A stretch of DNA of 31,864 nucleotides from Paraphysomonas bandaiensis (Eukaryota; Chrysophyceae): NCBI GenBank assembly GCA_965644295.1, contig CBFFRP010000589.1, positions 1 to 31,864 on the forward strand, given 5' to 3'. Made by a program: the position numbers and the translations under genes. The notes below the pieces were generated by a model. The model had not been told where the DNA came from, ran no database searches, and worked only from the letters and a program-made list of their open reading frames with translations. Positions 8,701-15,151 of the stretch are shown in pieces; within the stretch, counting starts at the first letter, position 1, and each line of letters starts with the position of its first letter.

Positions 8701-9698
8701 TTCTGAATTCAGAAGTCTCATCCGAGACGGGGTACTCACCCTTTGAGCTCACTTTTGGCTCTAATGATCTGGAATATTTAACTATGAATATACAGACTTT
8801 GCCTGAGCGTGCACACGCCAGACTGACTGCTCTTAATGAACAGTTAGAAGGCCTACGGGCGGCTTCCAAAACTTACCAGCAGCAGTTAGCGAGTGAACGT
8901 GCTGGGGAGGGAGTTCACCCGGACAAGCAGAACCGATATCAACCGGGCGACTTCATTTTATTTGACAAAGGCGCCAAGGTTCATCCCAAGATGTCACATC
9001 GATACATGGGACCTTTTGTTGTTAAGACCCAGTACAAAAATGACATTGATTGTCAGCACCTTGCTACAGGGCAAGTGGTACGTGTTTCAGTGACAGACGT
9101 CAAACTGTTTCCAGGTGATAGAGAAACTGCGTACAGCATGGCTCTACGAGACCAGGATCAGCATGTCATTGACAAGATTCTCTACTATCGGGGTGACAGA
9201 GAGTCACGCTCCACTTTGACTTTTACTGTGAGATTTCAGGATGGTGATGTCAGAGAAGTGCCTTATAGCAAGGACCTTTTTGACTCAGTGCCTTACGCGG
9301 ACTTTTGTTCCAGCAAACGGTACCTCTACCACCTGATTTATCCAGCGGAGGGTGCCAAGAAATATATCTCGGACATCCGACGCCAGTCTATCACTCAGTT
9401 CAAACCCGGTGACCATGCATATGTTGACCTACGCATTTATGGCGACGTATGGTACGACGGACTGCAGTTACCAGACTCCCACTTACTGACCTATGTAGCT
9501 CCGATCCAGTTCACACACTGGTATCATCGAAGCTCTAGGAGAGTATTATCCGTCAAGGATCTTCTCACTCTCCGCACTTACCGTTATGACAACTACCTCG
9601 TGCATTGTTTCGTTCACCCTGAACTAGACACTAGCACTATGGTACTCGTCGACAAGGACTTGGCTACACGCTACCCTCAAGTCCTTGAGTCCGCTTAG
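5733..9698 (+). CDS. pol: Pol polyprotein of the Ty3/gypsy element
   Basis: A 1321-aa ORF, stop TAG. Domains in order: aspartic protease with DTGA at 79-82 and ILG at 158-160; reverse transcriptase from about 290 to 570 with motif A MDIDLTNAF (D395) and motif C VIFDNM, where the usual Y-x-D-D reads F-D-N (D458, N459); RNase H about 595-725 with D608, E654, D679, D720; integrase zinc region H788, H794, C825, C828; integrase core D858, D917, E951 (33 residues between the last two); GPY/F-like module YMGPFVV at 1091-1097. Residues 1143-1195 (beginning HVIDKILYYRG) resemble a chromodomain, followed by about 125 further residues of unknown role. Pol matures into enzymes that copy the RNA and insert the cDNA; the chromodomain-like part would direct integration. 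No internal stop or frameshift is seen. Confidence 0.95.
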   Translation: MIEDLEEHVISVCDGNDDCDYLPEAKTLNTTSSKVHFKDGAKLYASYPSAKKFSSAHTVGRVIIDKKFGVEELVKVLCDTGALSANYVARDLVDRLRTKLEPSRFYKVKHRVVLADSRTVKDLDEGVRLNLVFTDPKSHTYQYTGEFIVIDMSSNDIILGLPALTGKLYPFMCAVMEQAHENHLEDSAQGNHNLSALQNEDMESREEHRRPWSKANDAIAPEDNETELPVQFKDALTFLGKSREEALNDYYEQIETHVSQEMKQETNIMDLLSSKAEKVFVPDEWTGVRGVDPLTLKWKETLPERMKPRARPINPKLWEASEKEFRRLCGYFYQKSRSPWASCLVVAPKATPPYIRFCGDYVNINKHMQVGNYTIPNVKHELDKIINFPLYMDIDLTNAFHQIPLAEETSERLSIQTPWGQYAPKFMPEGIAPATGILQEVVREIFEDFSDWAIVIFDNMLILANDPQDAYQKFEKVIDRCIERNLKLKMPKSWLGFRKVDFFGYVCRHKSYEVNPEKKEALGKIPMPTNTKQARSLLGKGVFFSSFTPRYSDLVAHLTDLTKSKFNWDKTTWRHDYEAEYRRFIKGLQDSCELFYPDYNLEWTLRTDASELGIGSVLLQKKILADGTEQLQPIAFLSKKFSAQAQKWATIEQEAYGIYYSVKHLAYYLIGKQFTIETDHNNLLWMESSEVPKITRWRIFLQSFNFSIKHISGAKNWLADWLSREHQVAALSGIFLDEDYADAYFLGEDCTEDEFFNFLGNFMNPEDREVSPHAQSSVTPEDALQQVHNARVGHLGGRATWIRLNKQFPGHGIPYKVVEDFIAKCPNCVKTRLAMKEALIPIVRNLKPPSARSAIGIDAVEITPHGADGYTHINVVVNLFTKLVYLEPVKGVTALNLANTVWKYWSYYGHTDLIISDQGPDLTSDLFKQLTEYMGVRHTFSIANRHANGCERIIGEVVRHLRALVYENSKRVERKDVFEDPSWIPSAQYILNSEVSSETGYSPFELTFGSNDLEYLTMNIQTLPERAHARLTALNEQLEGLRAASKTYQQQLASERAGEGVHPDKQNRYQPGDFILFDKGAKVHPKMSHRYMGPFVVKTQYKNDIDCQHLATGQVVRVSVTDVKLFPGDRETAYSMALRDQDQHVIDKILYYRGDRESRSTLTFTVRFQDGDVREVPYSKDLFDSVPYADFCSSKRYLYHLIYPAEGAKKYISDIRRQSITQFKPGDHAYVDLRIYGDVWYDGLQLPDSHLLTYVAPIQFTHWYHRSSRRVLSVKDLLTLRTYRYDNYLVHCFVHPELDTSTMVLVDKDLATRYPQVLESA

Positions 9699-9883
9699 AG
9701 CACGGGACCAATCAACTTACACGTGACCTTCCAACTCCAACGCTCCTCTGCTGCACCTTCGTTTTGATGGCTAATTTTTAGTTCCGTTGAAATTTGTGGG
9801 CCGCAGAGTGACGCCCGTCTTCATCATTTCGCATAATACTTATATCAAACAAACAAAAAAAAAAAAAAAGGGAGGCGGGGCAA
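9699..9883 (+). promoter_or_regulatory. Pol 3' untranslated segment and polypurine tract
   Basis: Noncoding. The run A15-GGGAGG at 9855-9875, followed by CGGGG to 9880, is the polypurine tract that primes plus-strand DNA synthesis. Three bases (CAA) separate it from the 3' LTR. They are absent before the 5' LTR, as expected if integrase trims the ends. Confidence 0.8.
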
Positions 9884-10942
9884 TGTGACCACGTGGCATT
9901 TCACATGCCTCAGTCACGTGTCTATAGTAAGTGCAAAACTACTAACTACGGGATGAAGACAGAGACGATAGAAGTATCAGAAACATATCATTATTACGCT
10001 ACAGATTACTGAAGAACTAGCACTAGGACTGGAGGTACAATTTCCCATAATCTGCCAACAGCTCTTCGCCGGCCGCAACTGCCCGAGTGGTCTGCACCCA
10101 GACCACGTCCAAGCCGGACTCATCTACTACAAATTCGCAGTTGAAGCGCCAGCCAGCAGCATGGTCAGAAGGATACACCGTGTTTATATACCTACCATGA
10201 TTATGAGGCACCCGGGCCAAATAAGCTTGGGACCCCAGCGGCCAAAGGTAACCCATGTCCCGAGTGTCCCGCTCCGCATCTATATAGAAGTCCTTAGCCA
10301 TCTCAAGTATATATGCTCCCCAGCTGGGACGGGAGGTATACACTTCACCGCTGTAGAGGCAGAAACGCAGTCCTAGCTCCAAATCCTGTAAGGAGAATAA
10401 ACCTTGCTGTTCAGGCTTATCGCCCTGAGGGTTGGTGGATCTGTAGTGGCAGACATTGTTTATGCAGCAATGGATATGATGTATGTATCTGATGTGGACA
10501 TTGGTTCTTAGTCTGAGATAGTAGATGTAGGAAAAGCATCATACGGTATGCTGCACACTCACATACATGTTGGTCCATTGTAATACAGTAGCAGTACTCT
10601 GAATACGCAGTATTCAACGGCTAATTTACAAACTGGCGAGTGTGGTGTGTGGTGTCATCGCGAGTGTGGTGTGTTGTGCTTGTTCTATGTTGCATTGCTT
10701 TACAGCTCAGTGTTTTGTTAAGTGTTGTTCTGTTTGTACACTAGTGTTCTGACTTCACTGGAGGTGGGGTTTGCGCGGTGATTCTTGGAGGGAGTCACTA
10801 GTACAAGCTTGCAACGCTTGACATACTGTTTAGAGTAATAATCATCCTGTTCTCCTGCAATCAGACGTACATATAGCTCTGGTTAACTCATTGTGTTTGT
10901 TTCTGCTGCACAGCCTTGGTTATCAAACCTGGCTGTGTCATA
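9884..10942 (+). repeat. 3' LTR (1059 bp, with a 301-bp internal deletion)
   Basis: Identical in extent to 2028-3387 but lacking the equivalent of 2580-2880. The deletion joins within the SET gene at about 10435/10436. The roughly six substitutions against the 5' LTR all lie in the 180 bp next to the deletion, and I see none elsewhere. The E-boxes, GTG repeats and terminal bases are conserved. Confidence 0.92.
10023..10456 (-). pseudogene. SET-domain gene of the 3' LTR, broken by deletion
   Basis: Same gene as 2167-2901. The ATG (10454-10456) and first seven codons remain. The 301-bp deletion then removes most of the N-terminal 107 residues and shifts the frame, because 301 is not a multiple of 3. 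Translation from the ATG meets a stop shortly after the junction. The SET-domain frame downstream is still open (about 119 codons) but has no ATG in place. Against the 5' copy it carries substitutions that change Pro128 to Leu and two Ile to Met, and some silent changes. Confidence 0.8.
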
Positions 10943-10946
10943 CCTG
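10943..10946. repeat. Target-site duplication, right copy (CCTG)
   Basis: Partner of 2024-2027, directly after the 3' LTR end. Confidence 0.85.
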
Positions 10947-11346
10947 ATAAAATTGTGTGTTTGTTAATAAAAGAGTCGTTGGACTGTTGCAAAGCCATTA
11001 ACTGACCAACTAGATTATTATAATTCTGAATATCTGAAAGTAAAGTAGAGCCATGAAATACTCGCACTCTAGAAATTAGGGAATGAATACCGGCCTTATC
11101 CAGTCTTACGAATTCTGCTGTGGTCGCGGGGTTAGATGTTTCTGTGTTTACTATTAAGCTTAATTTTAAAAGTGAATCAGCGCCCGACATTACGAGATTA
11201 CGACCGGTAGGAACATTAATAATTATGGTCTCTCCTGCACCATATGGCCCCAAACCATTTTGTGGAGCTATATTATTCTGATAATTACGCGCATAACTTG
11301 AATTTATATTATTTGTATACAATACGTTTTTTGGTAATCCTGACAT
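10943..11346 (-). pseudogene. Major capsid protein, N-terminal part (split by a retrotransposon)
   Basis: The first 134 codons of the viral capsid gene, starting at ATG 11344-11346. The sequence begins MSGLPKNVLYT and has Asn/Ser/Thr-rich strands with a VPTGRNLVMSGAD segment, consistent with the first jelly roll. The frame continues 18 codons into the LTR and stops at 10888; these last codons are not viral. The remaining gene is at 1072-2027. Directly upstream is an A+T promoter-like motif shared with the next gene. The basic protein and penton gene upstream and the helicase downstream fit a PLV-type morphogenesis cluster. Confidence 0.75.
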
Positions 11347-11385
11347 ATATACTATAAATAGATAAATATTTTTTATAGTATAATA
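11347..11385 (-). promoter_or_regulatory. A+T start-proximal motif of the capsid gene
   Basis: Read on the minus strand, an A-tract plus ATATTT is followed by TATAGTATAT directly abutting the ATG. The gene at 11395-11835 has the same arrangement (A-tract, ATATTT, TCT, TATAGTATATATAC, ATG) at 11836-11873. Shared spacing suggests a viral late-promoter element. Confidence 0.5.
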
Positions 11386-11394
11386 AAATATAAT

Positions 11395-11835
11395 TTATAT
11401 AAATGTGCTATCATCTTGTGTTAACTTAGCTAAAGCTTTTCTTGTGTTGTGTTTTTCTAATTTATTACCTGCGTTATGAGCCTTTTTAAATGCTTTTTTA
11501 CTGTGTTTATCGGCTTTATTATGGAGCTTATGTAGCTTATGTACGCCTTTATGTCCTTCGTGTAATCCTGCTTCCAATAGTCTAGATGCTGATCCAACAA
11601 CGGGCATTGTATTTAATCCTGCTTCATTAATAGCGTGTATAGTTTTATCGCCAACGCCTAATATTTTATCTGCTGTGTTAATTGCTTTTGCTGATTTATC
11701 AAGACCTTTATTTACTCCATGTTGGACCTTGTCTAATACGTCGTGTGTTTTTTGTCCTAGTTTATGTATTCTGTGATCGGCCTTGCGACCTAGTTTGTGA
11801 AATTTACGATTTAGCTTTTTGCCTAGTTTTGACAT
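11395..11835 (-). CDS. Very basic virion-type protein with 11-residue repeats
   Basis: 146 aa, rich in Lys and His. From residue 3 it is built of 11-residue units of the type KLGxKxxxxxH (3-13, 14-24, 25-35, 36-46 and weaker copies after), which would give a long amphipathic helix with one basic face. A less charged hydrophobic stretch at about 70-88 (NTMPVVGSASRLLEAG) is followed by further His/Lys-rich 11-mers. Position next to the capsid gene, size and charge recall the adenovirus pVI/pX-like minor virion proteins that PLVs and adintoviruses encode beside MCP. Such proteins bind DNA or perturb membranes. The homology is not proven by sequence. Confidence 0.7.
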   Translation of the reverse strand: MSKLGKKLNRKFHKLGRKADHRIHKLGQKTHDVLDKVQHGVNKGLDKSAKAINTADKILGVGDKTIHAINEAGLNTMPVVGSASRLLEAGLHEGHKGVHKLHKLHNKADKHSKKAFKKAHNAGNKLEKHNTRKALAKLTQDDSTFI

Positions 11836-11865
11836 GTATATATACTATATTGAGAGAAATATTTT

Positions 11866-12603
11866 TTATTCAATAGTTAATAATAAATTTAAAGACCAAT
11901 GTAAACCGTTTAATTCCAATACATCTGCGTCTTGGTCTAATAATTGGACATGTAAAGTATTTATATTATGTATATCATGTACTAAGCTCTTAATATTATT
12001 AATATTTTTATAATTAATAATAGATCCTGCGTTAACATCAACAGGTACAGAGGTAATAATAGAGGCTTTATTAGGTGTAGCACTATTTATATTATTTAGA
12101 ACGAAATTAGACGATGCTATTAAAACGTTTCTTACTGTAAATAAATTTATACCAATTGTTGATAATAATATTAATGAATCTGAATAATAGGTTATATTAT
12201 CTTCAAATCCTAATAATTCAAAACAGGTTGAAGTGTTTGAAAAAGAAAAATCATAAGTACTATGGGTAAATTGTAATTTATTAGTTGATGAGTTATAAGT
12301 TATTGTAAATCCTGGTTCTAAATTGGACTGTAAAAAACTTATTAATGTTCTAATATTATAATTGGCTTTTGTAATTGTAAGTGAATATGGAACACTATTT
12401 AATGTATAATTCAGTGTGTTATTGGTTGAATTAACATTATAAAAAGAGTATGGTATAGAGGCGTCAATTACTGATATATAGGCTTTATGACGTCGTTTAA
12501 CATCTATCTTTGGCAATATAAAAATACAATCAGTAGTTTTATTATTTAGGTATTGATTAGCTGTCTTGCTGTTTAGAACAATCTGTATTTTCTCCATTAA
12601 CAT
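11866..12603 (-). CDS. Penton-like minor capsid protein
   Basis: 245 aa from ATG 12601-12603 (a second ATG two codons in is equally possible). It is almost wholly beta-patterned and Asn/Ser/Thr/Ile-rich, with a start of the type KIQIVLNSKTANQYLNN, then ISVIDASIPYSFYNVN, LTITKANYNIRTLISFLQSNL, and a C-terminal LDQDADVLELNGLHWSLNL. This layout matches the single-jelly-roll penton proteins that sit near MCP in polinton-like viruses, which form the fivefold vertices. The first 47 bp overlap the end of the preceding small gene, typical of compact viral genomes. No frameshift is seen. Confidence 0.75.
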   Translation of the reverse strand: MLMEKIQIVLNSKTANQYLNNKTTDCIFILPKIDVKRRHKAYISVIDASIPYSFYNVNSTNNTLNYTLNSVPYSLTITKANYNIRTLISFLQSNLEPGFTITYNSSTNKLQFTHSTYDFSFSNTSTCFELLGFEDNITYYSDSLILLSTIGINLFTVRNVLIASSNFVLNNINSATPNKASIITSVPVDVNAGSIINYKNINNIKSLVHDIHNINTLHVQLLDQDADVLELNGLHWSLNLLLTIE

Positions 12604-12772
12604 TATCAGATATTTTTATTTCTGCAAAATCATAGGTTAACATGTCTGTATCTATATTGTTATTTCTGTTTAATTTTGGTGTGTCTAAGTTAATCACTCT
12701 GTCTAAGTCTATAATATTTTTCTTTGAAAATTCATAATTATCATAGTTTATTTCCCATTCTAGGCCGTCCAT
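12557..12772 (-). CDS. Small acidic protein upstream of the penton gene
   Basis: 71 aa if started at the ATG at 12770-12772; a longer frame begins at 12787, but the inner ATG abuts a TATA-like ACTTATAT sequence resembling the other viral starts. The product (beginning MDGLEWEINYD) is acidic and Asn-rich, without a recognised domain. It overlaps the penton start by 47 bp, so the two may share a transcript. Function unknown. Confidence 0.55.
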   Translation of the reverse strand: MDGLEWEINYDNYEFSKKNIIDLDRVINLDTPKLNRNNNIDTDMLTYDFAEIKISDNVNGENTDCSKQQDS

Positions 12773-12852
12773 ATATAAGTATATCACATAATATATTTAT
12801 ATATTTTACATCTAAGGGATAATTTCCCCGAAAATTTAGGGATTTTTATCCC

Positions 12853-13137
12853 TTATTTCCATCCTACAGAATCACTGCGATATTCACCGTGTAGAAAATC
12901 ATATTTTCTTAATAATTCAGTCCTTTTATCTTCGTCTTTATTTTCATATATGATTAATTGCCGTTCATTTAATAGCTCTACTTGTAACTCTTTCTTTTGT
13001 TTTTGAAGTTCTGATAATGTAATTTTCATGTCTTCTATTTCTCTGTCTAAATTTCTTATCTCTTCCTGAATTTTAGGCATATGTGTTTTTCTAATGCAGT
13101 ACACTTCTCCTTTCAACTTTAATAAATACTCACTCAT
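12853..13137 (-). CDS. Small coiled-coil protein, paralogue of the next gene upstream
   Basis: 94 aa, ATG at 13135-13137. Residues about 20-60 are a heptad-rich coiled coil (IQEEIRNLDREIEDMKITL). Its N-terminal half aligns with the 108-aa product of 13213-13539: both have Tyr-(Cys/Ser)-Ile followed by two basic residues, (Ser/Thr)-His, then (Val/Ile)-Gln-(Asp/Glu)-Glu-Ile at the same spacing. This points to a tandem duplication. An A-tract plus TATATAGT motif precedes the ATG. Role unknown; possibly a virion or assembly factor. Confidence 0.65.
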   Translation of the reverse strand: MSEYLLKLKGEVYCIRKTHMPKIQEEIRNLDREIEDMKITLSELQKQKKELQVELLNERQLIIYENKDEDKRTELLRKYDFLHGEYRSDSVGWK

Positions 13138-13164
13138 TATAATATATGACTATATATTTTTTTA
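13138..13164 (-). promoter_or_regulatory. A+T start-proximal motif
   Basis: Minus-strand reading: an A-tract, TATATAGTCATATATTATA, then the ATG. It is nearly identical to the motif at 14011-14034. Confidence 0.55.
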
Positions 13165-13212
13165 AAATTATTTTATATTTTTACATATGTAATAATTGAA
13201 ATAAATTATAAT

Positions 13213-13539
13213 TTAACAGTCCTCGTCACTGTCTGTGTCATCATCAATATAAACATTTCTAGTACTTATAGGGAGACGAACCCTATAACGGTCATACCTC
13301 TTGCTGCGGTGCAATTCTAATAGCTGCCCCTTAGTTAACAAAGACATTTTTTTATCTTGTATTTTATTGCGGAGATTAACTAATTCTTCGTTTATGTTAT
13401 TCTGTTTTTCTATTAAAATGTTCAATTTTATTACGTCTTGATCTATTTCGTCCTGTACGTTTGTTTTATGAGAACGTTTAATGCTATAAAATCTATCATC
13501 TATATCCATTGAGTAAAATTTACTTTCGGCCTTTGACAT
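13213..13539 (-). CDS. Small coiled-coil protein with acidic tail
   Basis: 108 aa, ATG at 13537-13539. Residues about 25-62 form a likely coiled coil. A basic stretch (HRSKRYDRYRVR) follows, and the C-terminus is an acidic DDDTDSDEDC-type tail. It is a divergent tandem paralogue of the 94-aa protein downstream. The ATG is preceded by GTTATATTATA. Function unknown. Confidence 0.65.
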   Translation of the reverse strand: MSKAESKFYSMDIDDRFYSIKRSHKTNVQDEIDQDVIKLNILIEKQNNINEELVNLRNKIQDKKMSLLTKGQLLELHRSKRYDRYRVRLPISTRNVYIDDDTDSDEDC

Positions 13540-13560
13540 TATAATATAACATTACAAAAA
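13540..13560 (-). promoter_or_regulatory. A+T start-proximal motif
   Basis: Minus-strand reading: TTTTTTTGTAATGTTATATTATA directly before the ATG in the window. The terminal GTTATATTATA is shared with 14011-14034. Confidence 0.45.
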
Positions 13561-13578
13561 AATAATTCTATAATGTTT

Positions 13579-14010
13579 TTAATGCGTTAGTTTATCAATA
13601 GTATTCATTGAATATGCCCACTTATCCGTTTTCATTTTCTTTTTATCGCCGTCATTTTCAATAATATAAACAACTGATTCCCAAAACTTATTTTTAAGAT
13701 AAAATTCATCTAGAACATCATCACCTTCGTTTTCTCTTAAACCTAAATTAATAACAGCTCTTTCACGCCAATCATAATATTCAGGTAAATTGTCTGCTGG
13801 TCTATAAGTAAGAAGACCGCTATTTATAACACTCTCATCAAACCGTCTGTTTAATATATCATTGACTTCATCAGCTGGCCTATTTAACTTATGTTTTAGA
13901 CAGTCAAATGGATCATTATGAATGTACTTTTTATGTTTGTAGTAGTATTTACCATTATGCTTGGAATCAACATTTTCGCAACAACTGAAATATTTTAATT
14001 CTTTTGACAT
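13579..14010 (-). CDS. Uncharacterised viral protein (143 aa)
   Basis: ATG at 14008-14010. The N-terminal 30 residues hold a Cys pair and many Lys/His/Tyr (YFSCCENVDSKHNGKYYYKH); the rest is mixed-charge with a DLPEYYDWRER-like aromatic patch (about residues 74-84) and no recognised domain. It is the first gene of the block 11395-14010, whose members are spaced 30-75 bp apart or overlap. Frame and strand agreement with neighbours, and the start motif, support it as real. Function unknown. Confidence 0.6.
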   Translation of the reverse strand: MSKELKYFSCCENVDSKHNGKYYYKHKKYIHNDPFDCLKHKLNRPADEVNDILNRRFDESVINSGLLTYRPADNLPEYYDWRERAVINLGLRENEGDDVLDEFYLKNKFWESVVYIIENDGDKKKMKTDKWAYSMNTIDKLTH

Positions 14011-14034
14011 TATAATATAACTATATATTTTTTT
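14011..14034 (-). promoter_or_regulatory. A+T start-proximal motif
   Basis: Minus-strand reading: an A-tract, then TATATAGTTATATTATA abutting the ATG. It is the clearest copy of the motif seen upstream of the viral genes. Confidence 0.55.
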
Positions 14035-14638
14035 ATTATTTTATATTCTTATATATGTAAAACAGGGAGTAAAATACGGCATGTCTATATATAGTGTTAA
14101 ACAGGTCTGTTGTTCCGTCTATCTGTTGTAATTGTTCGGTGTTTAAGTCAGGGTTGGTTGATTGTTTGGTTGATAGGGTCGGTTGATCGCTGGGGTTAAT
14201 ATGTATAGTATTATTTTATTTTGATTGCATTTTTTTTGACATTTTTTTTGAAAATATTTATTTTGGAATTTATTTTTTTAGAAAAAAGTTTTTTTTAAAG
14301 AAAAATGTTGTAAAAAATGTAGTGTATACTGTTACAGAATTTGTGAAAATAAGATTTTTTTTGCATTTTTTATTGTGAAAGGTGACACGACATTTTTTAT
14401 GCAAAAAAGTGTATAAAAAAATGTAATGTACAATATTGGGATTACTTGCACGTGATACACAGCGATACCATAGGGGTAAGGGTTGGTGTATATTAATAGT
14501 TTGCATGGTCACGGTTAACACTGTACAGGGGGTGAAATCCCCCTCTCCTCTCTCTTTTTTTCAATATAATTGTATTGTAGTTATAATTTGTATCTGACAT
14601 TATATAATATTTACTTATATAATAATTTTTATAAATAG
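14035..14638. other. Viral intergenic region, AT-rich, mostly noncoding
   Basis: About 600 bp that divide the viral genes into two blocks. Contents: three GGTTGAT repeats at 14156, 14168 and 14181 (period 12-13); long T- and A-runs at 14227-14420; a short GGGGG/CCCCC hairpin at 14528-14543; and a 35-codon minus-strand ORF (14493-14600). The minus-strand frame across 14270-14521 is mostly poly-Lys/Phe from A/T runs and is not convincing. It may be a control or replication region, or the relic of a lost gene. Confidence 0.5.
14493..14600 (-). CDS. Possible short or truncated viral gene (35 aa)
   Basis: ATG at 14598-14600 is preceded by AAATATTATATA, the same kind of start motif as the real viral genes. 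The frame then runs only 35 codons (start MSDTNYNYN) before a TAA, and its second half is low-complexity RERRGG. A gene whose body was lost after its start, or a chance ATG in AT-rich DNA, are both possible. Confidence 0.25.
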   Translation of the reverse strand: MSDTNYNYNTIILKKRERRGGFHPLYSVNRDHANY

Positions 14639-15102
14639 TTATTCTAAACTATTTAAGATTTCATTTAACTGTTCATCATCTATTCTACCTAGCTTATTTA
14701 GTCTTTTCAATATGTCTATTCCTTCTTTTAATACTTCATTGCTGTTGTTTCCTGCTCTTATATACTCCCTTGCAATAGTTCAAATCGCTTTAATAAATCT
14801 TCTTCCGTTAGTTCTGGCTCTTTGTATTTCAATTCTGTCTTTGCTCCTGATTGTATCATTATGATGTTAAATAACTTCTTCTCTTCTTCTGTTAGTCGTT
14901 TTATCATTTCATAGTTTAGTTCATTTGTGTCTATTAAGTTTAACAACAACACACTCGCAAACTCTGGGCTTATTGTTCGTGTCTTTATATATCTGCTGAA
15001 TGGTGACCCTGTCTCATATAATACCATTAGCTTATTGTCTAATAACTTCATTACATTTATTTGTAGTTTGTAAAACTTCTTATAGTTCTTTTTAATTGTC
15101 AT
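14639..15102 (-). pseudogene. Viral protein gene with a frameshift near its 3' end
   Basis: ATG at 15100-15102 opens a 114-codon frame ending at TAA 14758-14760. It is Lys/Glu/Leu-rich with a helical C-terminal half ending LLKRFELLQG. At about 14767, in a short G run, the neighbouring frame takes over and stays open 43 more codons to TAA 14639-14641, reading EYIRAGNNSNEVLKEG and then a helical acidic tail. The extension has the same composition and ends just before the intergenic region. This is best explained by a one-base loss, or by programmed frameshifting. No domain is recognised. The start motif TATTATATAATAATG fits the other viral genes. Confidence 0.55.
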
Positions 15103-15151
15103 TATTATATAATATACTATTATATTATATTATATTTTATACTATTGAATA

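Larger units (their letters stand above)
2028..10942 (+). mobile_element. Ty3/gypsy-type LTR retrotransposon with an antisense SET gene in its LTRs
   Basis: An 8915-bp element with LTRs at 2028-3387 and 9884-10942, a 4-bp target duplication, a leader, Gag (3915-5717), Pol (5733-9698) and a polypurine tract before the 3' LTR. The Pol order protease-RT-RNase H-integrase-chromodomain-like is that of the Metaviridae (Ty3/gypsy). LTR ends are short imperfect inverted repeats, TGTGAC at the start and GTCATA at the end (5 of 6 complementary). The element is much less AT-rich than the viral DNA it interrupts. Both main frames are open over their whole length and the LTRs differ by one deletion and about six substitutions, so the insertion appears young. 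The extra feature is a SET-domain gene in antisense inside each LTR. Confidence 0.93.

Noticed and set aside
6718-9093. Several 63-99 codon ORFs within pol on either strand
   Set aside because: Shadows of the 1321-codon pol frame, which carries all catalytic motifs.
14270-14521. Minus-strand 83-codon ORF in the viral intergenic region
   Set aside because: Mostly Phe/Lys/Thr from T- and A-runs, no start motif, and the composition of noncoding AT-rich DNA.
14528-14543. GGGGG/CCCCC hairpin as a transcription terminator
   Set aside because: Only five pairs; bacterial-type termination is not expected here and the position relative to the genes is not informative.
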